From positions 1-59,695 of the forward strand of contig JAEUHN010000018.1 in NCBI GenBank assembly GCA_016795365.1: a DNA stretch of 59,695 nucleotides. The letters run 5' to 3'. This stretch comes from Verrucomicrobiaceae bacterium. Lineage in GTDB: Bacteria > Verrucomicrobiota > Verrucomicrobiia > Verrucomicrobiales > Verrucomicrobiaceae. Positions 35,001-44,014 of the stretch are shown piece by piece. The notes beneath the pieces are model-generated. The model did no database searches, was not told the origin of the DNA, and saw only the letters and a program-made list of their open reading frames with translations. The translations under genes were made by a program, and so were the position numbers. Position 1 is the first letter of the stretch, and every line of letters begins with the position of its first letter.

Positions 35001-37084
35001 GGCAGGTTCTTGTCGGAGGGAGATTTCACACGAGGGATGACCTGCCAATGTTCGTCGAAGAAATCGGCAGCGACCACCTTGCCCGCAGTCTCAGCATCGG
35101 GAGCTTGAGTGATGTCGAGAATGGCCCAGTCGGGAAGCTTTGGATTTTGCAGCGAGTTCGTCTTGTCGTGGGCCTCACGGAAGGTGAGGCCGGAGTTGAT
35201 CACGACTTCGAAGCCCATGGACTTCAGCGCTGGATAGGTGAGCAGCGGCACATGCGTCTTCGCATCGAAGGCTTGGGTGCCGATCCCGACTTTCCCATCG
35301 CTCCACTTCACCGGTAGCGAGGAGGCGAGTTGCTTGATGCAGGAGTTCGACTCCGGCGTGCCCCAGAGGATGAGGCTCTGCGTCTTGCCCGCTTCATAGA
35401 CATCCTTAATTTCCGAGGCTTTGGCGACACGGACGTCACCACGCATGAGGCCACGCCAGCGCTTGAGGAAGTGCGCAGACTCTGCATTCACCCATGCATC
35501 GACAGCTTCGGACGATGACTTCCCATCGGGCAGCACTACGAGGAAGCGCTTCATGAAGGAGGCATCCATCGGGCCTGGATGCGCGCCCGGTTTGCCACCT
35601 TCGGGGCCTTCATGCATGAAGGGCTGATCGTTGCCGTAGTCGGTCCATTGGCCGTTCTTTTTGATCAAGCGGCAGAATGCACCTGGCTCCTTCTTGCCTG
35701 GGCTGAGAAAGTTTTCCCACCCTGCTTGTTCGGGTCCCAGCTTCAGCTTGAGCGTCTGGCCATCCACGTTCACGGTGATGCTGCCATTGCCCTTGCGAGC
35801 CTGCGGCGGCGGGTAGAAGACGATGCGGCTAACGTTGCTCGATTTGATCTCGATGGTGCTGCCATCAACGACCTTCGCGTCGATGCGCGCATCCTGCCAC
35901 CCCTGCTCCAACCCATGCAGGTTCATCCACTTCACGCGACCATAGAACGGAGTCTTGATCTGGATGTGAATCTCGTTCGGGAAGTTGTCTCGGCCCTTCT
36001 CGACATGCTTCTCGATGAGTGCCTGCACTTCCTTGATCGTCTCGGGATGATACTTGTGCGGCATCCCAGGGCCGATGAGGTGCGGCGGCTTGAGCCCTTC
36101 CTTGGCCAGCACTTCCATCATGTATTCAGCGCTGTCGCGCTGCGCATCCACCTCGCCACTATAGCTCACGAGGGGGACGTTGAGGAAGTTGCGCGCATAG
36201 TCGGGCACGTCATAGACGCCCCACATCATTTGTTCATACCACACGGGATACTTGTCGGGCGTGAGCTTCTGGTAGCGCTTCACATCAGCGAAACCAGCAC
36301 CAGTGTGAACGCAGGCCCACTGGTCGGGATAGTGAGCGCCCATGTGCCATGCTCCGGCTCCACCCATGCTGAAGCCAGCGAGCGCGATGCGGTTCGTATC
36401 CACATTGAAACGCGCCTTCGCATCATCGCGTGCTTCGAACACATCAATCTCGCCGGCGCTCTTCCAGCCGTTGCAGTAGCGACCGAAGGGATGGATCACG
36501 ATGGTTCCCTTCGGCTGGAACTGTCCCGGCTTCTTGGCCATGAGACGTGAATAGACGAAGGGAAGATCAGTCGCTGTATCGCCACGGCCATGCAGCCAAA
36601 TCCACATCGGCACCGGCTTCTTGCCAGGGCCAAACTCCAGTCCTTCCGGCACCTCGACTCCATAGGGCTGCGGCGAGTCGTCGATCCTCGAGTAGAACCC
36701 GAGCACCTTCTGGCCACTGCCGTCTATCCAGGGCGTTTGATTGGCTTTGAGAGACTCGATGCGTTTCGTCGCTTCATCGAGTAGCGCGTTGGCTTTCTTC
36801 ACGCTGTCTGCCGCCTTCTTGTCATACCACTCGTGAAACTCCACAGCGTAGCGCACGGCTTTGATGAAGATGTCGGCATCTGCAGCGCGGGGATGCTTTT
36901 TCACGACAGCGAACTGGGCCGTGACTTCAGCAAGTCGCTTCTCAATGGAACCTTGCTCGTCAGCAGACAGATCAGCCGTCGGCTTGGGCGGGAGCGAACC
37001 TTTGAACGAAGCAGTGGCACCACCCGGCGATAGCTGGGCGAAGCAGGCTGAGCTGAGAAGGCAGGAGGCGAGGATGGATTTCAT
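34997..37084 (-). CDS. Large secreted alpha/beta-hydrolase (esterase/peptidase-like)
   Basis: A 695-residue protein whose signal peptide MKSILASCLLSSACFAQ fixes the start at 37084. After a helical stretch (residues 35-125) comes an alpha/beta-hydrolase core like that of prolyl oligopeptidase or PHB-depolymerase-type esterases: PMWIWLHGRGD for the oxyanion hole, ALAGFSMGGAGAWHMG for the nucleophile Ser, VSYSGEVDAQ for Asp and GMPHKYHPE for His. About 350 more residues form beta-rich domains of unknown role. Such large PVC esterases probably act on acylated polysaccharide. Its last base pairs overlap the downstream riboflavin-kinase-like gene. Confidence 0.82.
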   Translation of the reverse strand: MKSILASCLLSSACFAQLSPGGATASFKGSLPPKPTADLSADEQGSIEKRLAEVTAQFAVVKKHPRAADADIFIKAVRYAVEFHEWYDKKAADSVKKANALLDEATKRIESLKANQTPWIDGSGQKVLGFYSRIDDSPQPYGVEVPEGLEFGPGKKPVPMWIWLHGRGDTATDLPFVYSRLMAKKPGQFQPKGTIVIHPFGRYCNGWKSAGEIDVFEARDDAKARFNVDTNRIALAGFSMGGAGAWHMGAHYPDQWACVHTGAGFADVKRYQKLTPDKYPVWYEQMMWGVYDVPDYARNFLNVPLVSYSGEVDAQRDSAEYMMEVLAKEGLKPPHLIGPGMPHKYHPETIKEVQALIEKHVEKGRDNFPNEIHIQIKTPFYGRVKWMNLHGLEQGWQDARIDAKVVDGSTIEIKSSNVSRIVFYPPPQARKGNGSITVNVDGQTLKLKLGPEQAGWENFLSPGKKEPGAFCRLIKKNGQWTDYGNDQPFMHEGPEGGKPGAHPGPMDASFMKRFLVVLPDGKSSSEAVDAWVNAESAHFLKRWRGLMRGDVRVAKASEIKDVYEAGKTQSLILWGTPESNSCIKQLASSLPVKWSDGKVGIGTQAFDAKTHVPLLTYPALKSMGFEVVINSGLTFREAHDKTNSLQNPKLPDWAILDITQAPDAETAGKVVAADFFDEHWQVIPRVKSPSDKNLP

Positions 37085-37106
37085 GTCGAGCAATGGGATG
37101 AAAACA

Positions 37107-37141
37107 AACGAGGCCGAAGAGCCAAGCTCTCCGGCCTCGTT
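37107..37141 (-). terminator. Strong terminator after the Gfo/Idh operon
   Basis: On the minus strand AACGAGGCCG and CGGCCTCGTT form a perfect 10-bp stem, with GAGAGC/GCTCTT extending it around a TTG loop. T-rich bases follow (TGTTTTC). A run of A on the other side would make it work for the opposite strand as well. Confidence 0.85.
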
Positions 37142-37158
37142 CAAAAAAGTGCAGACGC

Positions 37159-38517
37159 TTAGGCTTCCAGCTTCCAAGGACCGCGATAGTCGCGGCTCAG
37201 AAGTTTGGCGGCTTCGTCGTTGCCCACGATAACTTCCTTCTCAGGGTCCCACTTGATCGTGGTGTTGGTCATCAAAGAAATGAGAGCCAAGTGACCTGGA
37301 GTCGCACTGCGGTGCGCGGTAGTCACTGGAGTCACCGTCGGCATCTTGCTCTTGATGCAGTCAAGGAAGTTGCGCTGATGGCCGGGAGAGTCATAGAGGT
37401 TGGTCTTGATCACATCGTCGCCGAGCTTCTTCGGCTTGCCAGCCTGGGTCACCTTGCCGTCCTTCTCGCGCTTGTTGAAAGTCTCCTTCCATTCGGGATT
37501 CGAGCAGTCGAAACCACTGCGATCCACCCAGACCCAGCCATCGGTGCCGACCCACTTGGCTCCCATCTTGATGTCATCGTGCGCGTTGCTGATGAGCATC
37601 TTCACACCATTGGCATAGGTGGACTCGGCCTGATAATCGGTGGCCGTATTCCACATGTCCGTGCGCGGCGGGAACTTGGAGCTGATCGGACGCATCTCGA
37701 CCGGCCCGGTGCTATCGCAATCCATGCCCCAGTGCGCGATGTCGCAATGATGGCCGATCCAGTCGAGCAACTGACCGCCGCCAATGTTGTAGTTCCAGCG
37801 CCAGTTCTTGTGAACGCGAGCTTCGATGTAGTCCTCCATTGTGGCGGGTCCGATCCACATCTCGTAATCGAGTTCAGCGGGCGGCGGGGTCACTTGATTC
37901 TTGTCCTTGGTGCCTGCGAAGTCGTTGTGCCCGCTGGGCAATCCAACCACCACATTCTGCAGCTTGCCGATGAGGCCGTTGCGCACGAGTTCCGCCGCCA
38001 TGCGATACTGCGACTGACTGCGCTGCCAGCTACCTGTTTGCCACACGACACCGGCCTTCTGCACGGCCTTCACGATGGCCTGCTGCTCTGCGATGGTGCG
38101 CGCGAGCGGCTTCTCCCCATAGATGTGCTTGCCGTTCTTGGCGGCTTCGATCGAGACCAGGGCGTGCCAGTTATCCGGGATCGCGATCATTACCGCGTCG
38201 ATGTCCTTGCGGGCCATGACTTCGCGATAGTCGTGGTAAGGTTTGCAATCGTTGGTGCCTTGCTTGCCGTTGATCGTCTTCACCGCCGCATCGAGATGCT
38301 TCTGGTCCAGATCGCAAGCCGCGAGCACATGACAATCAGGCTCGTTCATGAACGCATTAGTGTTGCCTGGACCCTGCATTCCCCAGCCAAAGACGGCCAT
38401 GGTGATCTTGTTGGACGGCGCATTCTGCCCGAGCACTGACGAAGGAATGATGGAAGGGAAACCAAAAGCCGCAGCGGCTCCGGTGGTCTTTTTGAGGAAG
38501 GAACGACGTGTGTTCAT
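37159..38517 (-). CDS. Tat-exported Gfo/Idh/MocA-family oxidoreductase
   Basis: A 452-residue protein with Tat signal MNTRRSFLKKTTGAAAAFGFP. The Rossmann part is ITMAVFGWGMQGPGNTNAF. The EKPLA block (YGEKPLARTIAEQ) supplies the catalytic Lys, and the C-terminal alpha/beta domain contains GGGQLLDWIGHHCDIAHWGM, typical of the 'bacterial oxidoreductase C-terminal' branch of PVC bacteria. These enzymes carry tightly bound NAD(P) across the membrane and may oxidise and re-reduce sugars (glycosidase-like or epimerase activity). It is the last of three minus-strand genes (with the PQQ protein and the 363-residue protein) before a strong terminator. Confidence 0.9.
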   Translation of the reverse strand: MNTRRSFLKKTTGAAAAFGFPSIIPSSVLGQNAPSNKITMAVFGWGMQGPGNTNAFMNEPDCHVLAACDLDQKHLDAAVKTINGKQGTNDCKPYHDYREVMARKDIDAVMIAIPDNWHALVSIEAAKNGKHIYGEKPLARTIAEQQAIVKAVQKAGVVWQTGSWQRSQSQYRMAAELVRNGLIGKLQNVVVGLPSGHNDFAGTKDKNQVTPPPAELDYEMWIGPATMEDYIEARVHKNWRWNYNIGGGQLLDWIGHHCDIAHWGMDCDSTGPVEMRPISSKFPPRTDMWNTATDYQAESTYANGVKMLISNAHDDIKMGAKWVGTDGWVWVDRSGFDCSNPEWKETFNKREKDGKVTQAGKPKKLGDDVIKTNLYDSPGHQRNFLDCIKSKMPTVTPVTTAHRSATPGHLALISLMTNTTIKWDPEKEVIVGNDEAAKLLSRDYRGPWKLEA

Positions 38518-38623
38518 GGATGATGGAAAAATGGAGACGCCAAGGTTTAGCGAAACGCCTGCGCGGCGTCGAGCTTTCGTTTGAGCAGGCTGACTACCTG
38601 ATCGTTATCGGATGAATCCCAAC

Positions 38624-39817
38624 TCACTCCACCTTCCACAGCTTCTTGTCACTACGGGCATACACGGCACCGCCTGCAATCGCGGGCGTGCAGAGCACGA
38701 GGTCCTTGCTGTCTTTGTTCGTGAGTTCGATCTCTTGGAGGATGGAGCCCTCGGGCGAGGCGGTGTCGATGGCCTGGAAGGTGCCGCGTTCGCCGACGAT
38801 GTAGAGACGCTTGCCTGCGGCCACGGGTGAACCACTGAAGGGGCCTTTGAGGCGGAGCTTGAACTTGGAGTCGTCATCGCCGGACTTCGTGTCGGCCTTG
38901 AGCAGCACGCCTGCGTTGTTAATGACGAAGAGATCGCTGCCCACGACCACGGGGCTGGCGGTGCCGGGACGCAACTTCTCATTGCGCCAGAGCTGGCTCA
39001 CAGCGCCGTTCTCAGGCATCAGGGCCGTGATCCCATTGGACGCGGCGTAGATGGTGCCGCCACCGAGAGCGCTGGAAGGAATCGTGCTCGCACCATCCGC
39101 GTAGTTCCATACCACTTCGCCAGTGGCGGCTTTCACGCCGGTGATGCCCTTGCTGGATTGCAGCGCCACCACGCCATCCTTCAAGGCCAGAGCGCTGCTC
39201 CAGTTGGCGGCCTTGGGACGTTCCATCTTCCAGAGGTTCTTGCCGGTGTTGACGTCGATGCCTGCGGTGAAGCTCTCGCTGTCATTCTCACTCTGCACAA
39301 CGAGCGTGCCGCCCACAATCATCGGCGACTGCGCCATGCCAAGGCTGTTGCTGGCATTGGCATAGTCATACGTGAGGCCGCGAAGCCAGAGCAGATTGCC
39401 ATCCAAGTCGAAGGCGAAGAGATCATTCGATGAGTAGAGAGCAAAGACTCGCTTGCCGTCGCTGCATGGCGTTGGAGCGGCCACGCAGGTCTTGCTCTGA
39501 GTCATCGTTCGTCCTGTAGCACGAAGCGAACGCTCCCAGACCTTCTTGCCATCTGCGGCGTTGAAGCAAAACATATGCAGGATGGCCTGCTCGGGTCCGC
39601 TCGCGGCGGTGAGGAAGACCTTGTCACCGACGATGATCGGCGACGACAGTCCACGACCTGGAAGATCGACGGACCAAGCCACCTTGAGATTGTCGCCGGG
39701 CGTCTTGGCCTCGGTGGAGACGGCCGAGGCATCGGGGCCACGGAACTGAAGCCAGTCGGCATGAACTGAACTGAGCGTGAGGGCGAGGATTGCAGTGGAG
39801 GAAAGGATGAAGCGCAT
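38624..39817 (-). CDS. Secreted PQQ-like beta-propeller protein
   Basis: A 397-residue protein with signal peptide MRFILSSTAILALTLSSVHAD (start 39817; an ATG at 39835 would add six residues). Repeated blades contain the PQQ-repeat pattern (GKKVWERSL, GNLLWLRGL, GKNLWKMER, GEVVWNYAD, with WLQFRGPDASAV at the N-terminus). The WxQFRGP opening is typical of outer-membrane-protein-assembly/PQQ-like proteins of PVC bacteria. No quinone-binding residues can be assigned, so enzyme or scaffold cannot be told apart. It sits 106 bases upstream of the oxidoreductase gene and 30 downstream of the next. Confidence 0.85.
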   Translation of the reverse strand: MRFILSSTAILALTLSSVHADWLQFRGPDASAVSTEAKTPGDNLKVAWSVDLPGRGLSSPIIVGDKVFLTAASGPEQAILHMFCFNAADGKKVWERSLRATGRTMTQSKTCVAAPTPCSDGKRVFALYSSNDLFAFDLDGNLLWLRGLTYDYANASNSLGMAQSPMIVGGTLVVQSENDSESFTAGIDVNTGKNLWKMERPKAANWSSALALKDGVVALQSSKGITGVKAATGEVVWNYADGASTIPSSALGGGTIYAASNGITALMPENGAVSQLWRNEKLRPGTASPVVVGSDLFVINNAGVLLKADTKSGDDDSKFKLRLKGPFSGSPVAAGKRLYIVGERGTFQAIDTASPEGSILQEIELTNKDSKDLVLCTPAIAGGAVYARSDKKLWKVE

Positions 39818-39847
39818 GGCTTGGGAAAGGGTCAAAGGTGGGTCACT

Positions 39848-40939
39848 TTATTTCGCGGAGGCGATGGCAGTGCCAGTGGCGTCGCAGATGCGGAGCTGGA
39901 ATTCCCACTCCACGGTCCAGGTCTCCTTCTGCTCGTTCTGGCAGCACTTCACGAGGAGCGTGTTCTTGCCGGCCTGAAGCTGGCAGGGCAGCCTGTATTG
40001 ATCGAGCTTGGCACCCCGATGGTATTCATCGCGAGCGAAGAGTAGCTTGCCATTGAGCCAGACCTTCCAGCCATTTTTGCAGCCCATGCGAATCTCGGCA
40101 TTCCGGGCTTCTTTGCTAATGAACTCGGCGGCCGCGTAGCCAACGACTTCCTTCTCCATGCCGAAGGGCTTGTTGAAGTCGATCTTGCCATACTCATCCG
40201 TGCTCGTGAAGTCCTGCCACTTGGCGTCTTTGCCTTTGCCTGGGTAGGTGGCGCTGAAGTCGAGCTTCTGCTCCGGGGGAAAGACTTCGTCGAAGCCTTT
40301 GCGCTCGCTGTTGTTGAACGGGGCGATGAGCTTCCAGTTCATGAGGAAGCCGAAGTGCGCGGGCAGATCGACGGTCTTGCCCAAGGCGCGAAGTTGTCTC
40401 GCGAGCACCTTGATCTGATCTTCATCGCGTGCGCCGTTCAGGGCCTGCTGAAAAGCTTTGGCAGCAGCGTCCTTGTCTTGCTTCGCGAGGGCGGCTTCAC
40501 CTTCCTCAATGAGCTTGGCCACCGGATGACGACGGAGGTCGGCACTGGGATCTTCGATGAGCTGCGGAGTCAGCTTGGCTGCCTCATCGGGAGCATGGCG
40601 CTGCAGCAGATCAAAAGCCAGCGCGCGGGCTTCAGGCGAGTGCTTGGTGTCTTTCAAGAAGGTCGCGACCTCAGCCACCGGCAGTGTCTTCCCTTCACGA
40701 TCTTCCACGACACCGACCGCAGCGCGAATCCAATTCTGCGCAAGCGGATTGGCTCCATCCATGGCGGCGAGGAGCTTGGTCACATCGCTGGCCTTGGCTT
40801 GCGACACCGAAGACCATGCGGAGGTGGCGGCCTCGTTCCCCTGCCCTTCTTTGGAAACCGCGCGCAGGGCGTCGAGGGAGGTGGCAAGGTCAGCCCAGAC
40901 GGGCGACGACAGCAGCAGAAGGAAAGGAAGAAGCTTCAT
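39848..40939 (-). CDS. Secreted protein of unknown function with C-terminal carbohydrate-binding-like domain
   Basis: A 363-residue protein starting at 40939 with signal peptide MKLLPFLLLLSSPVWAD. Residues 20-200 are helical, HEAT-like (DVTKLLAAMDGANPLAQNW, AEVATFLKDTKHSPEARALAFDLLQRH cut here, ADLRRHPVAKLIEEGEAALAKQD). The C-terminal part resembles the jelly-roll/PA14-like domains that follow sugar enzymes (NGWKVWLNGKLLFARDEYHRG, LQAGKNTLLVKCCQNE). Closest in idea are PVC proteins with 'VWLNGK...F' modules. It is the first gene of the PQQ/Gfo-Idh unit. The function is unknown. Confidence 0.78.
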   Translation of the reverse strand: MKLLPFLLLLSSPVWADLATSLDALRAVSKEGQGNEAATSAWSSVSQAKASDVTKLLAAMDGANPLAQNWIRAAVGVVEDREGKTLPVAEVATFLKDTKHSPEARALAFDLLQRHAPDEAAKLTPQLIEDPSADLRRHPVAKLIEEGEAALAKQDKDAAAKAFQQALNGARDEDQIKVLARQLRALGKTVDLPAHFGFLMNWKLIAPFNNSERKGFDEVFPPEQKLDFSATYPGKGKDAKWQDFTSTDEYGKIDFNKPFGMEKEVVGYAAAEFISKEARNAEIRMGCKNGWKVWLNGKLLFARDEYHRGAKLDQYRLPCQLQAGKNTLLVKCCQNEQKETWTVEWEFQLRICDATGTAIASAK

Positions 40940-41287
40940 GGCAAAAGAGTGCCATGGAGTCGAAGCGAGCCGAAAGGGTCTTTCAATAGGAATCGCCGAA
41001 ACGCAGAACCGCAGCGTGGCGGCCATGGTTGTGGTTTTCGGAACGATGCGAATGACCACGAATCCGTGCCTTGATACCATTTGCGGCCATTCGTTCTCAT
41101 TCGGCCTTCATTCGCGTGAAGAAACAACTCCCACGGTTTCCATTACTCGGAAGCACGAACGGCCTCCATCGACGGGATTCAGATCAACACGAACGAAAAC
41201 GAATTGAAACGAATGACCACGAATCCATGCCTCGATGCCATTCACGGCGATTCGCGATCAAACCGATCCACCGTCCCACTAGCTTCA
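40940..41287. repeat. Gene-free stretch with two copies of a 45-bp ACGAATGACCACGAATCC repeat
   Basis: Bases 41049-41093 and 41210-41254 are about 85% alike and share the exact core CGAATGACCACGAATCC. Around them lie ACGAACG/GAAACGAATGA words. The region separates two minus-strand genes; no gene, promoter or terminator can be called in it. Confidence 0.75.
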
Positions 41288-42196
41288 CTACTTCGCGGGC
41301 GGAAAGAAGGGAAACAACTCGCGCAGCTGGCCCTCGCTCGGACGGGCACCGTATTCGCACAGCTCGAAAGTCTCGGCGAACTTCACCGCCTTGCCTTGCT
41401 CATCGCCATACCACTTCACTAGCAGATCACGATACTTGTTTGCTTCGCCGCTCTGGCGAACTTCCCAGCGACGACGCAGCCAGGCCCTGCGCATGGTTTC
41501 ATCCGACTCCGGCGGCACGGTCTTCACATACTCCGCACTGCCGCTGGCTCCACCTTCATAGACTTGCGAGGGCATCAGATGCAGGCCTTCGAGCTTCTGA
41601 TCAAAGACATCATCCAGGGCAATCGCGACATCAGGCTTGAAGGGATAAGGCTTCTGGAAGCCATCGCTGGAATACATGAAGACGGGGTTCTTTTTCAGGA
41701 ACGGAATGTCCGGGCAGAAGAACGGCACCGTCACCATGAAAGCAGCGTCCTGCACGAGCACGCCGACATAGCGATGATCAGGATGGTAGTCCCACGGGCG
41801 GTGCGAGATGACGAGGTCGGCATTGAATTCGCGAATCACCTTCGTAATGAGCTTCCGATTCTCCAACGTGGGCAGCAGTTCGCCGTCATGAATGTCGAGC
41901 ACTTCGGTCTCGATGCCCCACACCTTGCCGGTGGCCTCGACCTCCGCCTTGCGCCGCTGCGCGAGCGGCCCTCCGGCTTCCTTCCAGTGACCAATGTCCC
42001 CATTGGTGACGGCGACGAGTTTGACGTGATGCCCTTGCTTGGCCCACTTGATCGCGGTCCCGCCTGCCTTGAACTGGGGATCATCGGGATGCGCGCCGAA
42101 GACAACGATGTGCAGCTTGCCGTCATCAGCAGCCCGGAGAGCACTGGTGAACAAGGCGCAGGCAATCAGAAGAAGAGTGAGGAGGCGATGGTGCAT
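41288..42196 (-). CDS. Secreted PIG-L/LmbE-family deacetylase
   Basis: A 302-residue protein starting at 42196 with signal peptide MHHRLLTLLLIACALFTSALRAAD. The zinc motifs of the family are complete: GAHPDDPQFKAGG (His and Asp ligands plus the catalytic base) and HPDH in WDYHPDHRYVGV. Family members remove N-acetyl groups from GlcNAc-type sugars. Export points to extracellular amino-sugar glycans as substrate. It is divergent from the beta-helix gene with 77 bases between starts. Confidence 0.9.
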   Translation of the reverse strand: MHHRLLTLLLIACALFTSALRAADDGKLHIVVFGAHPDDPQFKAGGTAIKWAKQGHHVKLVAVTNGDIGHWKEAGGPLAQRRKAEVEATGKVWGIETEVLDIHDGELLPTLENRKLITKVIREFNADLVISHRPWDYHPDHRYVGVLVQDAAFMVTVPFFCPDIPFLKKNPVFMYSSDGFQKPYPFKPDVAIALDDVFDQKLEGLHLMPSQVYEGGASGSAEYVKTVPPESDETMRRAWLRRRWEVRQSGEANKYRDLLVKWYGDEQGKAVKFAETFELCEYGARPSEGQLRELFPFFPPAK

Positions 42197-42273
42197 GAAG
42201 TCACTACGCGATCCGCAGACACAGACTCTCAAGGGGCTGCGAAGTCTTCCCTTTTCATGGCGTAGGAAGCTCC

Positions 42274-43479
42274 ATGTCTCCTCGCCATCTGCTTTCAGTC
42301 CTCATCAGTTGCATCTCCCTGCTCCAAGCCGAACCCGCCAAGCGCATTGACGCCGCTGCCTTCCCCAACCTACAGGCAGCAATCGATGCCCTACCGGAAA
42401 GCGGGGGCATTGTGGTCGTGCCGCCAGGAGACTATGAACTCACCGAGCCACTCATCGTGAGGAAAGGCGAAACCCGGATCGTCGGCAGTGGCGCGTCCTC
42501 GCATCTCATCAACAAGAACGAAGATGGCAAACCCGCCTTGATGGTGGAGCCATCGGATATCGACACGAACAAGAAGTCCCGAATCTGGCGCGTGCAGGTC
42601 GCTGATCTCCGCATTAGTGGCAATCCGAAGTCGGGCGATGGCATCTACGCACACGGGGTCCATGAAATCTATCTGCACGGTGTGTCCATCGACCACAACG
42701 GTGCCAACGGGATCCACCTCCTCGACTGTGAGGAAGACCCACGAATCGCCGACAGCATTCTCACCTACAATGCACTCGCTGGACTCCAGATCACGGGCTG
42801 CCATGACATCGTGGTGAATGGCAATCACTTTGAGGAGAACCAAGATGCCCTCCGGTGCGTCGATGCCTTCAACCTCTGCGCCAATGGCAACAACATCGAC
42901 GACCACCTGCGCCACGGGATCGTCATCGAGAACACGTATGGCTCCGTGTGCAGCGGCAACATGATCGAGGAATGCAATGGCACCGCCATCATCCTGGATC
43001 GCGACTGCTACGGCATCACGCTCAGTGCCAATGTCATCGCGCATCACCTCCAGGGCGGCATTGATCTCAAAGACGCCAATGGCTGCGCAGTGAGCGCGAA
43101 CACCTTCGTGCTCTGCCATGGATTTGGTGTTCGGCTAAGTGCCGAGGGCGGACGCAACAGCATCGGCGGCAACGCCTTCTGCAACACCTACATCGGCAAT
43201 GGCCAGCTCAAGCGCACGACTCGTGAACACAAAGACCCGATGCAGATCGACACCGGAAGTGGCGTGGTCATCGAAGGAGCCAGCGATCTGGCGATCACAG
43301 GCAACACCTTCACCGGGCTGGACACTGAAGCCGTTAAGGCTCTCCCAGGCAGCCAGCGGTTGATGATTGCCAACAACATCATCACCGAGTGCGGACGCCG
43401 TCTCGCCCCCGATGCGAAATGGCTGGCGGTGGATGAGGCGAAGGACTCCATCATCAAGGACAACCTCGGAGCGAGGTGA
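42274..43479 (+). CDS. Secreted right-handed parallel beta-helix protein
   Basis: A 401-residue protein with signal peptide MSPRHLLSVLISCISLLQAE. The body is a string of about a dozen beta-helix coils, seen as NGxxI/V, NxI/F repeats (NGANGIHLLDC, YNALAGLQITGCHDIVVNGNHFEEN cut here, GNNIDDHLRHGIVIENT, SGNMIEECNGTAIILD, GNTFTGLDTEAV). It begins with the pectate-lyase-3-like NLQAAIDALPESGGIVVVPPGDY. The fold is that of polysaccharide lyases and epimerases (PF13229/PF12708); no catalytic set can be pinned down. With the PIG-L and Gfo/Idh genes it fits polysaccharide processing. Confidence 0.85.
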   Translation: MSPRHLLSVLISCISLLQAEPAKRIDAAAFPNLQAAIDALPESGGIVVVPPGDYELTEPLIVRKGETRIVGSGASSHLINKNEDGKPALMVEPSDIDTNKKSRIWRVQVADLRISGNPKSGDGIYAHGVHEIYLHGVSIDHNGANGIHLLDCEEDPRIADSILTYNALAGLQITGCHDIVVNGNHFEENQDALRCVDAFNLCANGNNIDDHLRHGIVIENTYGSVCSGNMIEECNGTAIILDRDCYGITLSANVIAHHLQGGIDLKDANGCAVSANTFVLCHGFGVRLSAEGGRNSIGGNAFCNTYIGNGQLKRTTREHKDPMQIDTGSGVVIEGASDLAITGNTFTGLDTEAVKALPGSQRLMIANNIITECGRRLAPDAKWLAVDEAKDSIIKDNLGAR

Positions 43480-43488
43480 CGGGTGAAG

Positions 43489-43974
43489 TCACTTCGGCGG
43501 TGTCTCGCGGAGCAGCTTCTGCGAGGCGTCGTCCAGATCGTCCACCATGAGATGAGCGATGCCACCAGGGTAATTGATCTTCACGCCTGCGTTATTCTTC
43601 TCCCACTCCCACGAGGTGATGCCCTCGTAGGTTTTGCCCTTCTTTGATTTGAGCGCGATCACTTTCACGCCCGCCATGCGAGCAGCGACCTTGGCTTCCG
43701 ACTCTTTGCGATTGATCTCGCGCTGACGAGCCTCAGCCGCAGCAGCTTCCGCGTCCGCCTTGGCTTGGGCAGTGACCTTTGCCTGATCCTCGGGAAGCAA
43801 CTGGCTGAAGTTTACCTTCTTGACCCCGAATCCGGCGATGAACAACTCCACGACGGTGCCATCGCTGCGCAGGATCTTGGTGTTGCGGTAAACTGTTCCG
43901 TCGCGCAATTTGAGATCCGCTCCCGCAAGAGTGGCCGTCATCAGGGCAAGGACGCAGAGCACACCTTTTTTCAT
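43489..43974 (-). CDS. Small periplasmic protein of unknown function
   Basis: A 161-residue protein starting at 43974 with signal peptide MKKGVLCVLALMTATLAGAD. It then has an SH3-like DLKLRDGTVYRNTKILRSDG-type strand pair (shown here in part), a charged Ala/Glu helix (DQAKVTAQAKADAEAAAAEARQ in part) and a second SH3-like strand set (KGKTYEGITSWEWEKNNAGV). It resembles other short PVC 'DGTxYxNxxI' proteins; the role is unknown. It is convergent with the beta-helix gene and 41 bases downstream of argJ. Confidence 0.75.
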   Translation of the reverse strand: MKKGVLCVLALMTATLAGADLKLRDGTVYRNTKILRSDGTVVELFIAGFGVKKVNFSQLLPEDQAKVTAQAKADAEAAAAEARQREINRKESEAKVAARMAGVKVIALKSKKGKTYEGITSWEWEKNNAGVKINYPGGIAHLMVDDLDDASQKLLRETPPK

Positions 43975-44014
43975 GTCGGCGAGTGTGCCAACCTGATGAT
44001 CAAAGGTCAAGGCA

